Source: Siphonodentalium dalli (Eukaryota; Mollusca; Scaphopoda; Gadilida; Siphonodentaliidae). Taken from it: a DNA stretch of 64,000 bases. The stretch covers positions 112,330,004-112,394,003 of the forward strand of contig CP136064.1 in the NCBI GenBank assembly GCA_032622095.1, given 5' to 3'. The notes beneath the pieces were generated by a model. That model made no database searches. It worked only from the letters and a program-made list of their open reading frames with translations, and was not told the origin of the DNA. The position numbers and the translations under genes are program-made. Shown here one piece after another: positions 46,010 through 56,729 of the stretch (positions within the stretch are counted from its first letter, which is position 1; every line of letters starts with the position of its first letter).

Positions 46010-46995
46010 TTGATGGACAAAATGTTCCTTTGAATAGTTATCATCTGACCTTCAATCGATGTGAACATTCACCGATATTGAAGTTCGGTATATGGAGATG
46101 GTTTTAAGCACATATGTTCCAACCTCATTGCGATGTTTCAAATGTCAGGGGTATGGCCATGCTATGGCCAGGGACATTGTAAAGGTAAAGAAACCATACG
46201 TGCACGGTGTTCTATTTGTGGTCATGACCATAAGGATTGTACTAATCTTAAGAAATGTTTAAACTGCCATGGGGATCACATGCTGCAATGCATCGTTCAT
46301 GTCCCATTTGGGACTATGAATTCAGGATTCAACTGTAAAGGCTGGGAAGCATCTGTCATATATAGATGCTAAGAAAATAGTTGGTCATCGACCATCCATT
46401 CCAGAGGTAACATGCTCAGCAATCGTGTGTATCAAAAAGTGTGTTGATGCCAGAACTCAGACACTCAGAGTCAAATTAAACTCGTCAGTATATCACTGCA
46501 TGTACCAACACGAGTTGAGTAGAATGATATTATTCTTGTTCCAGCACCTGTTGCACGAGTAATGGATACACATACCGTTTGAGACATTCCCTCCAAAACA
46601 ATCTACCCAAGTTGGTCCTATTGTTCCTATTGATCACCAACGTCAGTCAAACGTTTCAAATCTCAGAAAGAGAGGTACATCTTTGAGCTTTAAAAAGTTG
46701 CCGCCGGGATGATTTATGAGCAACGATTAACTCTCAAGACAAAAACAATATTTGAGGATCGAAGCTGTCGGTTGGGTGAGGGATGACATTATGTCTCACC
46801 CACACTATCGTCAGCTTGACCCATTGATAAAGGTTCATGCGCGATTCATAAAATATTATAAATACCTTATCAATGCAAAATCTGATTTTAAAAGCTACTT
46901 TACATATTTCGATGTGGATCCTTGGTAATTTCGTGTTATTTATTTGCTATGTATTATCTATTATTGTACTACTTGTATGCGTGTTATAGTATGAT
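46010..46995 (+). pseudogene. LINE C ORF1, second copy
   Basis: The plus strand reads LSTYVPTSLRCFKCQG, CYGQGHCKGKETIRARCSIC, GHDHKDCTNLKKCLNCHGDH, SCPIWDYEF (all with one or two frame changes), then ASHISYIDAKKIVGHRPSI and PEVTCSAIV. It closes with AVGWVRDDIMSHPHYRQLD, IKVHARFIKYYKYLI and FDVDPW at a TAA (46929). Three CCHC-type knuckles are recognisable. The 60 bases after the stop also match those after 24642, so both copies share the ORF1 and downstream sequence. No endonuclease follows. The N-terminal domain is missing, cut at the TA tract. Confidence 0.8.
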
Positions 46996-46999
46996 CGCA

Positions 47000-47470
47000 C
47001 ATTATTCAGTTCTTGAATTTATATTCTTGACTCCAGGTGGAAACAATCTCCCAAAATAAATTGCGTATGTCAGACGGCGTTGAGTATTTTGCATATCGTA
47101 CACTCTTTACGTGTTCTATCAGTAAATAAACAAATACTCAGCTCACATAACGAGTGTGTTGTGAATAATATCGCACTCATAGTATCATTATACTATACTG
47201 TTATTTCAAGCGAGCTTTTCAATTACGAATAATACTAATTTCGACAAATTCGAATCATACGAACAGGGACTCTCATTTCAAGACATAAAGGAACACAGAT
47301 ACACGTATCACAAATACCACTCGAATTGTAATACACAACATTCCAGCATTTATAAGAAGCCACTTCATGAGTTAGACATATTTGACGAAAATATTTTGAG
47401 AACACAAACGATCGATACAGTTTCTGCATTTCGATAGTTCTTACATACTACCCACACTTTAAAAACAAAT
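47000..47470. other. No gene; one arm-like repeat
   Basis: 47222-47245 (ATTACGAATAATACTAATTT) is a third, direct copy of the arm of the element at 47776-48133. Otherwise nothing is recognised. Confidence 0.5.
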
Positions 47471-47473
47471 ACC

Positions 47474-47695
47474 GTCGTTTTAACGGTCTGAGACCGCGCA
47501 ACATCGCTGCCAACATTTAACCGGTAAACATACGGTCAGACCGTAGCATGTTCTACGGTATAAAACCGTTTAAGTAACTGGCAGACCGTAACCAATAACT
47601 GTCAGACCGCTGTATTTTTAACGGTTCAGCACCGTTTAATTAATATCAAGACCGTAACAAATAAAGGTCAGACCAATGGAATTTTTCATGGGTCA
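47474..47695. repeat. Clustered ACCGT/ACGGT motif repeat
   Basis: About ten copies of ACCGT or ACGGT in 220 bp, often paired as short inverted repeats around 5-10 bases (for example ACGGTATAAAACCGT, AACGGTTCAGCACCGTT). The loose direct period is about 65 bp (GGCAGACCGTAACC, ATCAAGACCGTAAC). Similar clustering occurs at 50018-50085. Confidence 0.6.
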
Positions 47696-47775
47696 ACACC
47701 ACAATTTTTGCTCTGAATATGCTAATTTACCATAGAATTACCCAGGTTCCCATGGTGACAATATGATTTCCCGGT

Positions 47776-48133
47776 AGGCATTACGATTCATGTTTTTGAA
47801 TGGTCGAAACTAGTATTATTCGTAACTGAAAAATACATCTTAGTTCTTATTTTACGATCATAGTTTTGATGAAATGTAAATCCTCAATGCATAAAGTGAT
47901 AGACAATACTTATGAAACTTTGCAGTTTGCAGAGGATCAAGCTTGTTATCTGCCTCGTAGAATTTAATCCGGAAAAGGCTGCGCACTACGTAATGTGTTC
48001 GCCTTTCACTAACTACTGTACAGATATGGCTGTAAATAAAAAACGACACTAGTAATAGCTGATAAGCCAACCCATCACTATGCAGTTATGAGTAATACTA
48101 ATTTCGACCATTCTAAAACATGAATCGGCATGC
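47776..48133. mobile_element. Small inverted-repeat element (MITE-like)
   Basis: 47776-47830 and 48081-48133 are inverted copies (core AATGGTCGAAACTAGTATTA at about 80-90% identity) enclosing about 250 bp. No clear target duplication. The 70-codon frame inside is unrecognised. Confidence 0.6.
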
Positions 48134-48313
48134 CCTTTTAAGCCATAAAAAGAAAAAAGCTACATGTTTCACAGTTAAAACTCAAATTTATGTAAATGTA
48201 AAAGTAAAATATCTTAATGGCATATTTTTTGGTAAGAGGTAAGGCGTGAAATTGTCCAGTCACTTGTAAACACAGTTTTGTTTTAACAAATGAATCCGCA
48301 CATCATAACAATA

Positions 48314-48813
48314 CAGTACCAGTCAGAAGAAGTGGTATTTTTAGGCACACCTTTATTGCAATATTGAGCGTAATTAATTTAGAAAAAGGCGTGAGTATAG
48401 CACACTACCAAAAATCTGACGCGCTTATTATTGCAATATTGAATGCAAAATATTGTGATACTAAACGCGCTAAATTTCATACAGACATAGTGTTATATTT
48501 ATATTAGATAAATACTGTGCATATAGTGTACATATAGTGTACATATCATTTACAACTATAATTATATACATATCTAAAACATTGTCTCTATTTATACAAT
48601 AAACAATATAGAAGAAGCAATAATTTTATTTAAATGTCATTTTTTGAGCGCAAGATGTCTCAATATTAAGCGCAAAATATTGAGATATTAAGCGCCAAAT
48701 ATTGCTATAATATCACAAACGATATGCTTATAAGCGTTTCAACTTGAAATATTATTGCGATATTGGGCGCGAAAATAGTGCGCTTAATATACCACTTCTT
48801 TTTACTGGTACTG
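48314..48813. mobile_element. Tc1/mariner-type MITE
   Basis: Terminal inverted repeats CAGTACCAGTCAGAAGAAGT and its counterpart, flanked by TA on both sides (48312-48313, 48814-48815). This CAGTACCAGTCAAAA-like start is typical of Tc1/mariner ends. The 500-bp interior has no transposase and carries repeated GCAATATTG(A)GCG words that pair with one another. Confidence 0.85.
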
Positions 48814-48819
48814 TATATC

Positions 48820-50985
48820 AATAACAGCTTGTTGGGATTGGAACCTTCAAGACAACAGCAGATCCCATAATAACTGTGCACAATGAATTGGCGACAATGT
48901 TCTCCTGTAGTCGCACATTTTCCATGAAATTTTAAAGCATGATGCATAAAACTGTATACTGGTATCACAACCACTTAGTATCAATATCAGTGAGTCAGCC
49001 AAAGATAGTTTGATACGAACATCCAACAAATAGTGTACTCCCGGTAAATTGTCGTAATAACTTGACGATAACATGGCGAATGATGAAAATGTCTCATATC
49101 CACACGTTTCAATGGAAATTGATGAACACAGGATGAATTGGTCCGTGTAATTGTAAAGTTGGAATTGTAGATATGTGATCATCCGTCACTGCGCGGCGTC
49201 AGTTCATTGTTTACGGTGTTGTTGTTGACACTGAAGCTCTTGAGAATTACACTGGTGCATATTTTACATGTATATGTATATCATCTCTTGTAAATGTTCA
49301 TGCATGTGCTTTGAAACAATCAGATTCAGAACACTGTCAACTGGATTGTCAACATTATAATAGTAATAGCTGCTCGTTGAGTCGTTGTTGTTATTATTGT
49401 CACTATTGGTCGACATCGAAGCTTGTGTTAATTGTACCTGTATCCTCTTGTGTCAGTAAATGTGCCAGTATTTTGATACTAAGTCACAACACTGTCAATT
49501 TCAACATCATCCCTGAGTCGAATGAAGTCAGACCCCCGATCGTGCCATGAATCGATTGTCATGAATATCTGCTTTCTAATTTAGTGGAAATTGTCAATGA
49601 TTAAGCCGGTTTTAGCAGAATTGAAACTTGTCCGGTTATCAAAGGAACCGAAATCAGACCGTCTTAACAACTGTCCACAATGGAAAAGGGAACAGTTTCC
49701 CAAAAAACAATAATTTGCGATTAAATATGCAACGCCAAATCAAATGGTGAAAAAATGATCTGAGTGCTAAAACGGAAACTTACCCCGGAATGATAATTAC
49801 GTACTCACCAATATACGTACCAACCCGATTAACACAGAATGAATGCCGATATTATATACATATTAAATATCAGCAGAGTAAGATTCAGTTACACTGTATG
49901 GAGTAATTGCCGTATATAATATGGTCGCCGATAAATATACTATAGAATTTCGACGGCATGACTTTGAATCACGAAAATATTTAATTTAGACAATTTTCTT
50001 GGGCACATAACATAACGGTAAAACACCGTCAAACTGGTGAAACGGTGTGGGACCGTCGATTATGACGGCCCGAAACCGTCGAACCGACAGTAATTTCTAA
50101 ATACGTTAGGAATAACGTACCGAAAATTTGGGACACGCTGGACAGTGCAACCCGATGCCGAGGTCATCTCCAAAATAAAAAGTGTAAGCAGGCTATGGTG
50201 TTGTTTTTTCGCCAGTGCTATACCTTGTAAAAAGACAATCCGATGCCGCCATGTTTTCCCCTTGCAATGTGAACAGTCATCGTACATCACGTCATCGACG
50301 CATCCAATCAGCACCAATTTTGTGCTTCGATAGTACCAAAAGCTTAGCTTCCAATGCCGTAAAATCCTGTGAGACTTTAAGGAATGTGTCGCATTAATTC
50401 ACCCCGTTTAGGAACCTGGAGTGCCTAAATGGATTCTTATATCTAAGAGTTTACCGTATATGAAACGGCTGCCGATGAATGAAATTCATCCAGTTCGACA
50501 CAAAACAAACCAAGTGTCCTATAACTTGTGAAATGTCCCACCGTGTGAAAAACAAGTTATCTGCGAGTCGCATGTTAATTTAGATGCGATAATCGAATTA
50601 TTGAGTTGTGCCTTCCATTGATTCCACGATGAACACACTAGCATATTTAGCCCCATTTTACATTGATAACAGTGACATCTGAATAAGTTTCGGGGAAATT
50701 AAGTGTTGGTCATTTGCAAAGAAAGTACCTTATTTATCATGACTGGTATATTTTCATAATTTTTTTTAAATACATAGGATAAATGAACATGTAACTAATG
50801 GAAGCAGATAATGTTCGGCATAGTATGGTCTTAGATTCGACAGCGCCCAATGTTTATGTTTTATAAATTCCCGATTACTCTTTTCTTGTTGAAAGTTCTG
50901 AAGTTTCTTGATTTTTGTCCATAAAAGTAACTATAGTTGTCCGTAGTTTCGTTAACATATCATCCCAGTGTAATTTCAATATCAT
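48820..50985. other. No gene assigned; uncertain minus-strand frames
   Basis: A minus-strand frame of 111 codons (48847-49182) contains a hydrophobic LADSLILILSGC stretch and a basic tail; it could be a remnant of a membrane protein but I cannot place it. A short upstream minus-strand frame (about 49407-49250) starts MSTNSDNNNNNDSTSSYYYY, low-complexity. ACCGTC motifs cluster at 50018-50085. Confidence 0.35.
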
Positions 50986-50990
50986 CGGCA

Positions 50991-51262
50991 AGTGCCTTAC
51001 CCATTGCAGTACAATTCTAAAGCGTATATTTAACGAAATAATGGGCAACTAACAACACACCACATTTAACACAAGGTCTCAAAACGCATAAGAACTACCA
51101 AACTCAGGGGATGGCACTGTACAAAAAGTGCCTTACCCATTGCAACTTGAATACAATTCTAAAGCGTAGGTTTAACGAAACAACGGGCAAATAGCAACAC
51201 ACCACATTTAACACAACGTCGCAAAACGCATAATAAATACAAAACTCAGGGATGGCACTGTA
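50991..51262. repeat. Tandem duplication, 136 bp
   Basis: AGTGCCTTACCCATTGCA starts at 50991 and 51127. The two units run through ACAATTCTAAAGCGTA, AACACACCACATTTAACACA and ACTCAGGG(G)ATGGCACTGTA, at about 90% identity by eye. Confidence 0.85.
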
Positions 51263-51491
51263 TATAAAGTCAGTCCAAAAAATCACCTGTCGTCTTTTAT
51301 CTCAATGATTGCATAATTTTCGAAATCAGGCGGCCATCTTGATTTCCCGAAGGAAGAGGGGACTGTTCTTATCGTAATCCGGTCCAAAATAGTTATGGTT
51401 CAAAACTTGACATGAAACAACCAGGGGGACCAAAAACCAAGGGGAGCCAAAAACCGGCCAATATAATGGTTATTAGCACGCCCTCAATTAA

Positions 51492-51950
51492 AGGCCCACT
51501 TAATTTTCGATCCTCCAATTCACATTATGTAAAATAAATGCCATATTATATACCATTTGAAAGAGTAAGCTCCAAAACATTGTATTTTAACTTATCCGAC
51601 GTAATAAACTGTGAACATGTAGTTTTTATTGACAACCTGGCGTCTGTTCTGTGGTCATTTTTATGCACAAAGTCAATTATTTTCAATTTCTAAATATATA
51701 GAGTTATTCCCCTTCCATTGAAAATACATTTTTAGTTTGAATTATGTTGCATTCTGGGAGCCAAATGGGGGACTTATTGTATTATTTCAGCTATTTTCTA
51801 TTTCTCTATTGGCACCTTACGAGCCACAGACATTCCAAATGGTGATGAATTATAGTATTTTAATTATATTTTATGACATAGATTGTTATTAAAACCGTAT
51901 ATCAAGGCAATGTAAAAAAATAATCGGTGACTCGAAAATTAAGTGGGCCT
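51492..51950. mobile_element. TTAA-target MITE (piggyBac/Kolobok type)
   Basis: Terminal inverted repeats AGGCCCACTTAATTTTCGA bound 459 bp, flanked by TTAA on both sides (51488-51491 and 51951-51954). A TTAA target is shared by piggyBac and Kolobok; the AGG start favours Kolobok weakly. No transposase. A 5'-end copy in the opposite orientation is at 56525-56635. Confidence 0.85.
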
Positions 51951-51954
51951 TTAA

Positions 51955-52438
51955 CGCGAACAAGTGCATGCTGATAGCGACTCTCGTTTCAGAAGTAATC
52001 CATTGTGACATGATAAAGCAAAATCGACACTGGCTCTCACATTAGATACCACAATCGAGATTATTTACAGATACACTCATTGCACTGATGGTATAACAAT
52101 TATAAACAGCGTCCAGAAAATGCCGAATCGTCACTTTAGGTCGAGCGCTCGAATTTAAACGTCGAATCAAAACATGCTCGTTGTCTTAATTATCAAGTTT
52201 CGCTGTCGTTGAGTGCGACAGTACGCATCAGGCAAGTACCATTGTTTAGTTCGACGACGAAGAGACACTGCTGCTACTAAACCTGTAAACCGTAAACCGT
52301 TTGGCTGTACTAGGTTCAAACGGAGGTGACGAATACGTCACTTAGACGGTCCTGTGGTCTCCAGTTTAAATTATGATTTTAGGTGTCAGACTGTCGGTTA
52401 AAAGTTGATCAGAGGGGCCGTGCTTGATGATCATAAAG
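51955..52438. other. No gene recognised
   Basis: Unique AT-rich sequence between two MITE-type elements; no coding, repeat or regulatory signal recognised. Confidence 0.5.
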
Positions 52439-52446
52439 GTAACACA

Positions 52447-53201
52447 TAGTGTTCGGTATTCGACGGATTTCGGTATTCGACGGATTTCGGTATTCGAATA
52501 TTCGGTTCGAATAACGAGCGAATATTCGAATAGTATTCGAATATTTAGATAAATTATAAAATTATATAGATAACATATTTTGGAACCAATTTATTATTTA
52601 ATGAAATAGCATATTTATCCATGCACATGCTATACGCAAAAAAAAGAAAGAAATAAAAAGTCTTTTGGCTTAATAGCAAGAGTTTATCTGTTTATGAAGT
52701 TCAAATAGTCAATGTCCCATGCATGGTTCCACAAGTTGGTCGTAGTGCCACAATAATAAGAACATGATCTGGATTGAGCTTGCCGGTTGCCTTTTTAGTT
52801 TTGGCATCCAACTTGAAGTGAGTCCATGTATCGTATTTCTTCGAATTTGACGCCATATTATACACACAAGTGACAACGCGCAAACAAAACAAAACGATGC
52901 CTTATATACATGTAGGTCCGCTTCCTATGACCACATGCAAGCACAGTCTGGTTTACACCTAGCCAATCAAATTATTTCGACGTCATGACGCCAATCAAAT
53001 TAGTTACGTCATATTAATTGGTTTATGGTCAGTGGAAAATAGACTATACTTTTAACAGACCCTCAGACTAATAACAAACCAGGAAACAATTACCCGGAGA
53101 TTATTCTCGAATATTCGAATAGTCAAATAATTATTCGAATATTCGAATATTTATTTTTACGAGCGAATATTCGAACATTCGAATATTCTGACCGAACACT
53201 A
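52447..53201 (-). mobile_element. hAT deletion derivative with BED-finger relic
   Basis: Ends TAGTGTTCGGT (inverted at 53191-53201) with an exact 8-bp direct duplication GTAACACA (52439-52446, 53202-53209), the hAT pattern. Subterminal regions are dense in CGAATATTCGAATA words. On the minus strand the ATG at 52855 reads MASNSKKYDTWTHFKLDAKT, KKATGKLN, then in a shifted frame YCGTTTNLWNHA. This is a BED zinc-finger (W..F, C..C, TTNLWNH) in which the first Cys is Gly and the second Asn. So this is an internally deleted copy that retains the start of the transposase. Confidence 0.85.
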
Positions 53202-53209
53202 GTAACACA

Positions 53210-53865
53210 TACTTACGACCGTTGAGAAACATGTGCGATATCATGTTATCTTTGGTCTTTGAAATTGGGTGTATCGTCTACTACGATACACCACAGGACG
53301 TGGTTCAAATTTGCGCCAAAATCGAATATATTCGCATGGGTAACGTTTTATAAACGCAGGACACTCGTGATAGACAGTAATTGGGTTTTATATATAAATA
53401 ATGTAGTTACGTATGTGCTTCAAATACTTGCGAACAAGTTAATGAAATTGAAATATATCAACACTTTGAGCGTTCCGCACACAAAATGTAATGCTTAATA
53501 CGAATGGACAGTATGTTTAGCACGACATGAAGAAAGGAGCATAATATGTATAGGCGGTGTTATTGTTTACCGTATGGAAAAAAGGAAAAATTTCATTCTC
53601 TGAGGCGATAATTTACATCACCTCGAGTTGTATATTTGCCATGATTACATATCTCGTATATAAATATTACTTAGAGAATACATAGTGTTTGATTGGTTTT
53701 GGAGATTATCTCATTCGTGGCAGAGAAGAATTTTTATTTTCGCTCGCGGCACATGTAGTTTTATTATATATCTTTCCAGAACCAATGCGCCATTTTGAAG
53801 ATCAATTTCTCGCAGTCATCTTCAAGCGTTGCATTAGATCCGACAGCTGAATATTACCCCGCAAA
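53210..53865. other. No gene recognised
   Basis: A 79-codon plus-strand frame (53259-53498) shows no motif. AT-rich otherwise. Confidence 0.5.
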
Positions 53866-53869
53866 CATT

Positions 53870-54095
53870 GTCGTCGCTATATAGAAAAGACAGGTTTTAC
53901 AAGGGTAATATAAATCTCGTATTCCCCTTGTAAAATTGATATTACCCTACAAAAAAAGTCGTCGCTATATAGCGGAAACAGGTTTTACAAGGGTAATAAC
54001 AATCTGGTATCCACCTTGTAAAACTGATATTACCTTGTCGCTGCTATATAGAGAAGACAGATTTTGCAAGGGTAATAACAATCTCTTATGCCCCT
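53870..54095. repeat. Three tandem hairpin units, about 80-88 bp
   Basis: Units begin GTCGTCGCTATATAG (53870, 53958) and GTCGCTGCTATATAG (54037). The first two contain TTTTACAAGGGTAATA followed about 10 bases later by a TACCCCTTGTAAAA-like complement, so those can fold into a stem; the third has the first half only. Confidence 0.8.
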
Positions 54096-54374
54096 ATACC
54101 GGGGCATTCCACACCGTATCCCGCCTCAACAATCCGTGTAACTTATAGTATCCTGATGCCAGGAACGTATCATTTGATATGGTAAATATAGCAATCCACT
54201 TATATGGGTTAAATGACGCTAACTATTTAATTGAAAATACCCCATTCTGAACGCGAAGGGCAGATAACAATAACCCGTTTTCTCGTCCCTGGAAGTTGGA
54301 ATGGTACCGGAACAATAATTCGATGTGCTGCTGCCAATATCCGGTGGAGTGCATAGTTAGATCGCCGGCCTGGT

Positions 54375-54382
54375 TATAAAAG
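54375..54382 (+). promoter_or_regulatory. TATA box, copy 1
   Basis: TATAAAAG lies 61 bases before the ATG at 54436 inside GGCCTGGTTATAAAAGG. A start site about 30 bases downstream would leave a roughly 30-base leader. The same arrangement is conserved in copy 2. Confidence 0.7.
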
Positions 54383-54435
54383 GGGCGTTACAATCTAAAC
54401 TGTCTGAAAGAGGCTCATTATCTTCTTTGATAAAG

Positions 54436-54580
54436 ATGAAAGGACTGTGTTTAGTTCTGTTGCTGGTGGCTATTATTGTGACTGTGATCGCTGATCCCAA
54501 ACATAGCAAAAAAAGCAGCAGTAAAAGCAGCAGTAAAAGCAGCAGTCAAAGCAGCAGTCAAAGTGGCAGTCACAGTCATG
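54436..54580 (+). CDS. First exon of small secreted Ser-rich protein, copy 1
   Basis: MKGLCLVLLLVAIIVTVIAD is a clear signal peptide, followed by PKHSKKSSSKSS and a (SSSK/SSSQ)n run ending SGSHSH, then a canonical GTGAGT donor at 54581 (phase 1, completing a Gly codon). A TATA box lies at the correct distance. Only the first exon is visible; the AGC/AGT triplet run resembles slippage-driven expansion. The product would be a short secreted peptide of unknown function. No second exon was found before copy 2, so this copy may be a promoter-exon duplicate whose remaining exons are lost, or it may splice to exons downstream of copy 2. Confidence 0.6.
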
Positions 54581-54669
54581 GTGAGTATATATAACGAGAA
54601 CGCCGTTATAGACATCACAGGGGATCATCAAAATAAGGTGGAATTTGGTGTAATATACTATTGCTTTCT

Positions 54670-54990
54670 CTGTATTTGTCTGTATCTGTATCTGGTTTAG
54701 TGCAGGATCTTATCGGATGTATTAACATGGGATGAGACTTAAGACGTGATGTTGGATGTTTTTTTGTCATGTGCATGATGGAAGCAGAGAGCGCATCACA
54801 TCCTCCTCTAGATGGTTCCATTGTTCCAATCAGGTAATGATCGAAGATAGAAGGAATTGCGATATTCTGTGCATTCGGCCTTGGTTAATTCGAATGGTTT
54901 GGAGTTGATACACTCCAGACTTTGGACAAAGTTATTTGCACTGAATTTGTTAGTCTTTATTTTCCTACCACTCTGTTTTGCTCTCAAGAG
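54670..54990 (-). pseudogene. LINE 3' fragment between the exon copies
   Basis: The minus strand reads SANNFVQSLECIN, PFELTKAECTEYRNSFYLRS and LPDWN (about 54940-54820), the RxSFxxRxxxDWN block that closes many LINE ORF2 proteins. A presumed 3' untranslated region follows with CACTAAACCAGATACAGATA (54682-54701). The same 3' sequence recurs at 57483-57530. It is inserted between the two gene-start copies, so it is younger than, or formed part of, the duplication. Confidence 0.55.
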
Positions 54991-55028
54991 TCCTTTGGTG
55001 GAGTGCATAGTTAGATCGCCGGCCTGGT

Positions 55029-55036
55029 TATAAAAG
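55029..55036 (+). promoter_or_regulatory. TATA box, copy 2
   Basis: TATAAAAG lies 61 bases before the ATG at 55090, exactly as in copy 1. Confidence 0.7.
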
Positions 55037-55089
55037 GCGCGTTAGAATCTAACTTGTCCGAAAGAGGCTCATTATCTTCTCTGATAAAG

Positions 55090-55216
55090 ATGAAAGGACT
55101 GTGTTTAGTTCTGTTGTTGATAGCTATTATTGTAACTGTGATCGCTGATCGCAAATATAGCGGCACAAAAATCGGAGAAAATAGCGGCAGCGGCAGCGCG
55201 GGCGGACATAGTCGGG
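55090..55216 (+). CDS. First exon of small secreted Gly/Ser-rich protein, copy 2
   Basis: MKGLCLVLLLIAIIVTVIAD matches copy 1 at 19 of 20 residues (Val to Ile at position 11). The mature part is RKYSGTKIGENSGSGSAGGH followed by SR, then the donor GTGAGT at 55217, again in phase 1. Signal conservation with divergence of the mature part is what secreted peptide families show when duplicating (effector, mucus, shell-matrix or defence peptides); the specific role is unknown. No downstream exon is identified in the window with confidence. Confidence 0.6.
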
Positions 55217-55499
55217 GTGAGTATATATAACGAGAACTCCGTTATAGACATCACAGGGGACCATCAAACTAAGGTGGAATTTGGTATACTCTACTATTGC
55301 TTTCTGTGTATTTGTTACGCCACCGTAGTGTGGTGTTTATTGCTTTTGTTTTTTTTGTATCGCATGGGCGATCGATAATTCACTGGGTGATTGTACATTC
55401 GGCAAACCTCGTCAGATTCCGTCACCGTTTCATCGTACCGATAATTACGAGAGTACAACTAAGATTGGCACATGTGTTTACGTCACCGGTGTAATTGTG

Positions 55500-56190
55500 G
55501 GGACATGCTTCTATTATGAAGGTTTGCTATCCCGAAGGTCCGCTATTCCGATGGTTCTCTATTCCGAAGGTTTTTGTTATTTTTAGGTTAATTCTATATT
55601 TTAAAGTATTGAGACTAATTTGAGAGGGTTCATTTTCACAAAGATTCTTTATATGGAGTGTGCGCTCACATCCGAACTGATCATGCGCGCACACCGATAC
55701 AGATACAGGAGGAAATAACTTAACTTAGAACATTAAATGTGATTTTGTTTTGTTTTCGCTGGTTTTCTTGAGATTTTATGTCATTACGTGGGCCCATACC
55801 TTTGAATTCTTGGCATATACTATTAATGTTGTGGTATATATGGACCCTCCCGCATTGGGACATGACATAGGTTCAGTTGACTTAAGTGGTGTTCTGTGTT
55901 TGCTCCAATTTGGAGTTCATTATTTTAAGGGCCAAGTTTAGAATTTTATGGGTCCATACCTTTGAACTCTGGGCATATTATATGAATATTGGGGGGCATG
56001 GCTCTATTCCGAAGGTTCACTATCCCGAAGGTCCACTATTCGGAAATTTCTCTGAATGTTCGCTATTCCGAAGGTTCACCAATCCGAAGGTTCGTTATTC
56101 CGAAGGTTCTGTGTTCCAAAGATTTTTTTTATTTTAAGGTTAATTCTATATTCTAAAGTAACGAGAGGGTTCATTATCACGAAGATTCTT
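55500..56190. repeat. TATTCCGAAGGTT minisatellite in a larger duplication
   Basis: The 13-16 bp word TATTCCGAAGGTTC and variants occur about four times at 55520-55575 and about nine times at 55987-56125. The flanking sequence (AGGTTAATTCTATATT..., CATTAAATGTGATTTTGTTT) is also repeated, so a block of about 290 bp is duplicated some 480 bp apart, with different minisatellite copy numbers. Confidence 0.8.
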
Positions 56191-56199
56191 TTTATGAAG

Positions 56200-56520
56200 G
56201 AAATAACGTAAAACATTAAATGTGATTTTGTTTTGTTTTCGAGGGTTTTCTTGAGTTTAATGTCATTACGTATGACCTTATTTTTCATTACATATTCACG
56301 CCAAGGAGCCCACGCAATTGCTATGTTACGATGCGATTTAATGTGATTATGTGTGACCTAATATCTCAATAATCTGAGGCAAGAGTACGCCTGCTAAAGG
56401 CGAATTATAACAGTTGGGGGTATAACGCTCAATAAATACTGGAGGCTATAACAAACTGCGCAGTAGAATATCGCTGAATGGACGAGTATGAGATGAGCCT
56501 AAATGCAATTGTGACTTTGT
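56200..56520. other. No gene recognised
   Basis: Unique sequence between the minisatellite and a truncated MITE; no motif found. Confidence 0.5.
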
Positions 56521-56524
56521 TTAA

Positions 56525-56635
56525 AGGCCCACTTAATTTTCGAGTCATTAATTTTTTATAGTATATACGGTTTTAATAACAATTTATGCCATAAAATTTG
56601 AATAAACTACTATAATTCATCACCATTTGAAAGGC
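56525..56635 (-). mobile_element. Truncated copy of the TTAA MITE
   Basis: Starts TTAA (56521-56524) then AGGCCCACTTAATTTTCGAG and follows the reverse complement of the right end of 51492-51950 through CTATAATTCATCACCATTTG before diverging. The other terminus is missing. Confidence 0.75.
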
Positions 56636-56729
56636 AGAATACTTCTATCTCCTAGTTTGAAACACCTTCAAAATACCGCGTCGTATATCTAGCAATTAGC
56701 AACCAACATGTCCTCCTCGGCTTTCCATA

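Larger units (their letters stand above)
54340..54670 (+). repeat. Duplicated promoter/first-exon block, copy 1
   Basis: GGTGGAGTGCATAGTTAGAT starts the block at 54343. It aligns with 54998-55310 over promoter, first exon and the first 90 bases of intron. The homology ends where a LINE fragment begins at about 54670. Confidence 0.85.
54998..55320 (+). repeat. Duplicated promoter/first-exon block, copy 2
   Basis: Aligns with 54343-54670. The two starts are 654 bases apart. Promoter, leader, signal peptide and donor are strongly conserved, while the stretch after the signal peptide differs. Confidence 0.85.

Noticed and set aside
48847-49182. Possible GPCR transmembrane fragment
   Set aside because: One hydrophobic stretch followed by a basic tail is not enough; no second helix, conserved motif or splice site could be found.
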